A stretch of DNA of 64,000 nucleotides from Linnemannia hyalina (taxonomy: Eukaryota > Mortierellomycota > Mortierellomycetes > Mortierellales > Mortierellaceae). The notes below the pieces were generated by a model. That model searched no databases. It was not told the origin of the DNA and saw nothing but the letters and a program-made list of their open reading frames with translations. The position numbers and the translations under genes were made by a program. Numbering within the stretch: the stretch's first letter is position 1; each line of letters opens with the position of its first letter. This document shows positions 58,661 through 64,000 of the stretch, piece after piece. The stretch covers positions 1,236,501 to 1,300,500 of the forward strand of contig JAHRHY010000016.1 in the NCBI GenBank assembly GCA_019671135.1. The letters are read 5' to 3'.

Positions 58661-59561
58661 AAAGTCTCCTACGACCCTTTGCTTAACACCGCTCTCGCAA
58701 ATGCAGTCGTCTTTGCCTTGTTCCTTGCGCCCTTTCGCACTGTTGCATGGGTATACGTTCGATCGTAACATAGGTACGAACATATTAAAGTGCTCCAATC
58801 AATGGATCGACCAAAACGCGATTTCGATGTTTTGACACTGGATCATCGCCGGAATTGAAATGCCTAAATCTGCTTGATCAATTAAATGGCTCGCATGTAA
58901 TGGCGAATGACTTCCATGTAAACATTTACATGGGTTTAGCACGGAACAAACTGGGTTTTTTAAAAACCACTATATCAATACATTTTCTACAGTCAAACTG
59001 CAAGCAGTTCCATTCTGAGGACATTGTGTGTGATCTAGAATTGTTTGATGTGCAAAGCCAGCCATTTTCAGTAGAGTGCAATATCATGATAAAATGTGGA
59101 ATCGTGCTAGATCCATGTAAGAAAACATACTCTAACGATATCTTCCGTAAATAACATAAACGCTTTGTACATTTCCTATTTTCTAGACCACACACCACGT
59201 CCTCAGAATGGAACTGCTTTCAGTTTGTCTGTAGAAAATGTATTGACATAGTGGTTTTTAAAAAACCCAGTTTGTTCCGTGCTAAACCCATGTAAATGTT
59301 TACATGGAAATCATTCGCCATTACATGCGAGCCATTTAATTGATCAAGCAGATTTTAGGCATTTCAATTCCGGCGATGATCCAGTGTCAAAACATCGAAA
59401 TCGCGTTTTGGTCGATCCATTGATTGGAGCACTTTAATATGTTCGTACCTATGTTACGATCGAATGGATACCCATGCAACAGTGCGAAAGGGCGCAAGGA
59501 ACAAGGCAAAGACGACTGCATTTGCGAGAGCGGTGTTAAGCCAAGGGTCGTAGGAGACTTT
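58661..59561. repeat. 0.9-kb palindrome at the outer end of the right arm
   Basis: Stems of about 370 bp (58661 to about 59040, and about 59185 to 59561) are reverse complements with few mismatches, around a core of about 145 bp. The outermost stem sequence (AAAGTCTCCTACGACCCTT) is also the end of the short DSD-type repeat found elsewhere in the cluster. The left arm has the core and one full stem (41291-42015) but not the other outer half, so the arm boundary falls inside this palindrome. Confidence 0.8.
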
Positions 59562-60101
59562 CAAGATCGAGAAGGACAAATAGTGAGCCGATTGGCGAGC
59601 TGATTCATCTGTGGGCATAGACGATTAAGAAAAGGTCGATCCAAGAAGCGTAATATAAAAAGGTATGAACAAGAGAATAGTTATAAGCACGACCATTCTC
59701 GAACTTGAACAGGTACTGTTGGTAAGAACATAGATCTGCATGAGATTAGCATGATCGCGGTTTTAGGGTGCGGAGTAGAAGATGTTGGTATAGGTGTTGG
59801 TACTGTAGGAGGCGGTACTGTTCATGTCTTCAAGGTCTTCGTTGTGTACATGATGTCCAATAAATGTATCTGACAAGTGTGCCCTTTTTTTATCGATACT
59901 TGTCCATTTTGACTATCGCTGTCGACATTTTTTTTTTGCTCTCAATGAGAACAGATAAGTTAGATATGCGCAGCGCCTTGTCTTTTCTATTGATATAATG
60001 TTGGTTAACTGTTTCACCATTGCTTTTGCGAGATGCTCATATCGTCCACTCATTCTGCTTTACCTTCACTCTATCTGATAGATCACGAACGTCCAAGCTC
60101 A
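59562..60101. other. Diverged extension of the repeat cluster
   Basis: About 59575-59800 is a diverged direct copy of 48600-48870 (shared CCAAGAAGCGTAAT, GAACAAGAGAATAGTT and GTACTGTTGGTAAGAACATA). No gene is seen. The repeat cluster therefore extends slightly past the right arm. Confidence 0.6.
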
Positions 60102-60390
60102 CTATCTTCCACTGGAACGGTGTTTTGTCAGGCGAGGACATTGTTTCATGCAAGTAAAACAAAGTCCTCGTTCTCCGCTCTTGTATTTGTACACGAGCCC
60201 AACGCGAGAGACACCTCCGCTCTCCTCTTCGTCATCCAACTTGATCTTCTTCGGATCGAGGTTGTTGGAGTTGATCACCTGGATGTCCACCACAGTTGGT
60301 AGCTCGGCAGTTTCGCCTAGCTTCATCTTGTTTACCCTGGCGGTGATGCCGTCAACTGATCCCTATCCATCGCTGTCAAACTTGCGTTGT
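60102..60390 (-). pseudogene. Isolated coding-like exon, unknown family
   Basis: The minus frame reads GSVDGITARVNKMKLGETAE, LPTVVDIQVINSNNLDPKKI and KLDDEEESGGVSRVGLVYKY. This looks like genuine protein sequence, beta-rich then acidic. An in-frame TAG lies just upstream of the first of these (KFDSDG, stop, GSVDG). I see no start and no partner exon, so it is probably a gene fragment. Confidence 0.4.
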
Positions 60391-60576
60391 TAGGACGGTG
60401 GGTTTTGTCATCATTCGTTCTAGGCACACTCGAGATGCTCACGCTTCCTTTTTTTTTATGGTCAAGGGTATCAAGTGATATGCTCTGCGGCAATTATTAA
60501 CACTTTACTAAGCGGTTTGAACGAGACTGGGTTCTACTACGGGGCCTTTTTTTTTCGGTGTTTGCAATTCTAATAG

Positions 60577-62019
60577 TCAAGATCAATTCATCGTGGGCAG
60601 GGTGCTATTCTCACATTGTGGTCGGTGCTTCATTTTCAATAGTATTGGGTCCTTTATTTCTGCATCAAGACCAGTGTTGGAGATCGTCCTTATTGTTTTT
60701 TTGTTCTCCTCTACTCCCTTTTTGTGTAGGCCTGTTTACAAGAACAGCGATGGCTGTGTTGAATGTCCGTATTTGACGCCATTGGTACACAAAGACAGGC
60801 GCCTTTTCTTGTTGGGTTTCGCGTTTTGTTTAGCAAGGATCCACGAAAAGGATTCTATAGCTTTTTTGCACTGGGAGGGAGGTCACTACGGATAGGCCAT
60901 GGGGTTGAGCATAGTTACGATGGCCATTTTTCAGTCTGATAATGCGCGATAAGATGGGCGAATGAAATCAATGTGAGGCTTGATGACTTGATGAGTGGAA
61001 GGTGGAGACGATGTTCGCTTGACATAAGCCTGTGTGGCGCTGCTGTTTTTAGTTCGTTTTATCACGTAGAATGGTGTTTCTGTATGAGAATAACTTCTTT
61101 CCCGCAGTCGGTTGCACTGGCTATGGTGTGTTTTCCCTATTGTGCAATCTTTTTGTATACATTACTGATTGGTCGTGCCATCGATTCTTGATACTCTATT
61201 CTGGTACAAATGGATGAAGTACGCTTTGGTTTAATGCTTAGGAAAGATATGGGTCGGTTTACTCATTGTTATTTTCCTATTGGATTGATGATGAGAGCAA
61301 GCAGCGATTTTCATATTCGAAGGGTCCCCCTCGACTGACTTGTTTATCGGGTTTCATTGGATAGCATTAGAGGTTTTGGCGTTGCCCGTTTCTTTTCAGC
61401 GTCCACAGCGGATGCTAGTATTGTCCTTTTTTATTTGACGTACATAGTCATAGATGCAAGGCTTGTCTGGCAGTACTTTCAGAAGGGGTGGTTTCGGGTA
61501 AGCGTGAGATAAATGGAGGACGAGTTCGTGTTGAGAATGAAAAAAAAAGAGAATCGAGCAGGAGCAAGGGAAGTCATGGATTTTACCCTTGAGCCCATGT
61601 GCGCACGGTACTGATGCATGTGAGCACCATAGTTCATCACCATACTTTTCTTCGCATCCAATCGAATTAAAATTAAGGCGACCCATGAACATGCGGGGAT
61701 TTTTCTCGATCACAACAAGGAATGGGATCTGGAGGATAAGGGTGTTTGGTATGGCAAGTCTGAGGAGTTGCATAACCCCAGTCGTCTTGACTTTGAGAAC
61801 ATTCTCGACACTACCAGGGAGTGGAGGAAGAGCATGCGTTCTTCCCTTGGAGGTAAGCATGCGGTTGATCCTCTCCCCGCGTCTGAGCAGTACCCTTTTG
61901 TCCCTTCTTCTTACTTCTTACTCTTTCTTCCTTTTGTTCCTCACGCAGTTCCCCCTCCACTTCCCTATCAATGCAACACTGCAGACAGGTGGACCCATTT
62001 CATAGATTTGCTTCCTTGA
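60577..62019 (+). CDS. Multi-pass membrane protein, 5' end unresolved
   Basis: Five 3' exons join with exact phases: 61053-61154, 61242-61350, 61400-61497, 61633-61852 and 61949-62019, giving 199 C-terminal residues. They encode FVLSRRMVFLYENNFFPAVG, hydrophobic segments (CTGYGVFSLLCNLF, SIVLFYLTYIVI, FITILFFAS) and a charged cytosolic tail (IFLDHNKEWDLEDKGVWYGK ... DRWTHFIDLLP). An upstream coding segment at 60577-60895 (SHCGRCFIFNSIGSFISASR, then VLEIVLIVFLF and CVECPYLTPLVHKDRR) probably belongs to it, but I could not find a donor in the needed phase; an overlapping frame (VFAILIVKINSS) is also open. The overall look is a seven-pass or similar receptor-like protein. The family is not recognised. 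It lies just beyond the repeat cluster, so a damaged 5' end is possible. Confidence 0.6.
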
Positions 62020-62310
62020 GTCCTTGTTTCGATCAACTATCTCTCCTTCGATCCCCTTTTTTCTTTCAAGTTCAATTCTCGTCAACAAAATAAAGACCCT
62101 TTCTCTGGGACATATGAAAGGACTTGCAACGAGGCGCAAGGAAGGGGAAGCAAGCTCGTGTACGTGCTTATCGTGCACACAAATTCTTCGCGTTTTGTTC
62201 GGGTCAATTTCTAACCAGTCACGTGCAGCTTTTAACTTTTGATAAGAGCCTCCATCCTCCTGGTGTTCATGAACCTCTTCTTTTTTTCACGCTATCCCGT
62301 CGAACTAACC

Positions 62311-64000
62311 ATGTCTGCATCCTGGTTACCTGCACCGCTCATCCCCCCATTCCGATTCGGAACCGTCGAACCAGAAGTCTACCGCGGCGCATACCCCAAG
62401 CAACGCAATCTCCGTTACCTCAAACGGTACGTCACACCCCCATTTGTGTACATTCCTACACTTCAGGACAACGACATGCTATCACCTTGTCAGGAAGAAG
62501 AGGGGCAACTTCTGCATGCACGAGACAGGATGAACTAAGATATCTTATTATTGTCATGTTGTTCTTGATAGTCTGAAGCTGAAGACGATATTATCGCTGG
62601 TCCCGGATGAACCAGACGAGGTGTTTCAGGAGTTCTGTCGGGAACAAAGGATTCTACCTATTCACCTCTCGGTCGACAAGGTCAAGGATAATGTGCCCCT
62701 GACGTATAACCGAGCTGTTGAGGCTGTTCAGGTATGCGAGATACTAAAGCCTAAGCGCCAGTATTTCAGGGCATGGTCATAACGGTGGCGTTGTCTACTG
62801 GTGTGTGGTGCTCTGCAAATCAATCGGTCCTAAAACTAATAAGGATATTACATTGTCTTTGGCGGTTTTCTTGATGCGTAGATTATAATCGATCCGGATA
62901 ACTTGCCCATCTATGTTCACTGCCTGGATGGAGCCGTTGTGACAGGACTTGTGGTCTGCTGTCTCCGCAAACTTCAGACATGGAACATTTCCTCCGCCAT
63001 GGGCGAGTTCCTTCGGTAGGGTTGATTTCACGCCAGTTAGGACGCAAGGTTTATACAACAGAAATCACTTAATTGCCCACCTAACTGACAATCCTTCTTC
63101 TTTTTCCCTTGCTGACTTTATTAGGTTCCTGCGTGGAGGCGTCATTAGTTCAGAGGAGTCAGTATTCGTGGAAAAGTTTGGTTCAGAAATCGAGATCTCG
63201 AAACCGATCCCGCTGTGGCTGTGGGAGGGCCAGATCACGTTCAAGAAGCATCCGACCTTGAAACTCAACTTTACGATCCCGCCCTCTGAAGCAGGAGCAG
63301 GATCAGCATCGTCGAGCTCACAAGGAGGAACTGGAACTGGAGCAGGAGCAGGAAATTTTAACTCGACGTCGTCTCCATCATCCAGCATGTCGGGGTCACA
63401 GCATGGCGGTACTGCAGTCGTGTTCCCGGGTCAGGGCGATAATAGCCAACAATTGGGTGGAAGTGGTGGACAGCTTGTTAATAGTTCTAGTGGGAACAGT
63501 ATATCCAGTCTCGGATCTACTGGGTCTACGATAACAAGCGCTGGAGGTGCAAGAGGCAGCAATAATAGCAATGCTGTGGCATCAGCGGCGCCAGCATCTG
63601 GATCGGGACTTATGAACCATGCTAGTCGGTCGTCTGCAAAGGGAGCATCCAGAGACCGTCCAGGAGTCAGCAAGAGCAACATCCGGACCGACTTGCAGGA
63701 ACAGTCGGCTTTCGGGCCAAGACCGAGCTCCATCGCGACACCAGTTACAGCTTCGCAGGCGCAGGTGCGAGGCAAGCGGGGGCTTGTTGGAACCCAGGGA
63801 TCAATAGTAAGAGGCGGAGCGGCTGGGGCGGTTGGAGGGGGTGATCATGGTCTGACAGAGAGTTCTGGACTGGGTGCTCGAACGAACGCTACTGCGGTGG
63901 GCGCTGAGGGTTCTAGCGGAGTCGGCGCAGGAGGGTTTGATGCAAACGGACAACAACCAAAGTCTGCTCTCATCTCTATCACACATGAGCAAAGCGACAG
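62311..64000 (+). CDS. OCA6: OCA6-like atypical phosphatase-fold protein, C-terminus beyond window
   Basis: OCA-family proteins have the fold of dual-specificity phosphatases and act in inositol-pyrophosphate and oxidant-stress signalling in yeast. Exons 62311-62426, 62572-62731, 62882-63015 and 63125 onward join in phase; the gene is cut by the window end. Family features are FRFGTVEPEVYRGAYP, LKLKTILSLVPDEP and the active-site loop VHCLDGAVVTGLVVCCLRK. They also include LRGGVISSEESVFVEKFGSE, then WLWEG. The loop has H105 and C106, but the position six after the cysteine is V112 instead of the catalytic arginine. A long Ser/Gly/Ala-rich tail starts near residue 195 and continues past the end. 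Lack of the arginine suggests a pseudophosphatase, as I recall for yeast OCA6. Confidence 0.85.

Larger units (their letters stand above)
51668..59387 (-). repeat. Right arm of the giant inverted repeat
   Basis: It is the reverse complement of 41291-48989, about 7.72 kb long. Differences from the left arm include one extra 17-bp unit, changed PSC/SRP repeat counts, an extra T near 59355 and a patch of substitutions near 56905-57010. The differences and the unique spacer argue against a simple sequencing hairpin. Beyond 59387 the sequence continues as the outer half of a palindrome absent on the left. Confidence 0.95.

Noticed and set aside
41291..59387. CRISPR array or integron-like structure
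   Set aside because: The repeats are large units and minisatellites without unique spacers of uniform size, in a eukaryotic genome.

Overview
The window looks like chromosomal DNA of a filamentous fungus. Genes are split by many short introns with GTAAGT-like donors and TAG/CAG acceptors. There are several nuclear housekeeping genes, including Rab escort protein, SFT2, complex I 51-kDa subunit, PP2C and an OCA6-like protein. Intergenic DNA is rich in CT/GA runs. The mixture of low-complexity secreted proteins, a DIRS-like element and large orphan proteins resembles Mortierellomycota; that placement is inference from gene style, not a search result.

Layout. 1-31.7 kb is a compact gene-rich block: Rab escort protein (-), a single-pass membrane protein (+), an amino-acid permease (+), a 125-aa orphan (-), PP2C phosphatase (-), SFT2 (-), two adjacent secreted His/Lys-rich proteins (+,+), complex I NDUFV1 (+), a CUE-AlkB-GRF fusion dioxygenase (-), a divergent 1497-aa orphan (+) and a small membrane protein (-). 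I joined exons by hand and checked each by reading-frame phase and family alignment. 33.0-35.0 kb holds a Ser/Thr kinase.

35-39.6 kb is decaying accessory DNA: low-complexity blocks, a fragment also present inverted near 32.2 kb, and a broken DIRS-like retroelement. 39.7-59.8 kb is the most striking part. Two near-identical arms of about 7.7 kb (41291-48989 and 51668-59387) lie in inverted orientation around a 2.7-kb spacer. Each arm carries two direct copies, about 4.2 kb apart, of a unit made of a repeat-borne coding frame (called family K here) with a tRNA-like sequence 31-33 bp beyond its 3' end. An older K copy sits just outside the left arm and a K 3' fragment lies in the spacer; both keep the same K-to-tRNA-like spacing. 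The right arm ends in a 0.9-kb palindrome of which the left arm keeps the inner part. The spacer holds a degenerate fragment resembling a GCR1_C/Crypton-type protein.

60-64 kb returns to genes: a weak minus-strand exon, a multi-exon multi-pass membrane protein whose 5' end I could not resolve, and a protein of the OCA6 atypical phosphatase family that runs off the window end and lacks the catalytic arginine. Functionally, membrane traffic (Rab escort protein, SFT2), signalling (PP2C, kinase, OCA6-like) and DNA/RNA alkylation repair are represented, but neighbouring genes do not form an obvious pathway; the novelty lies in the inverted repeat and family K.
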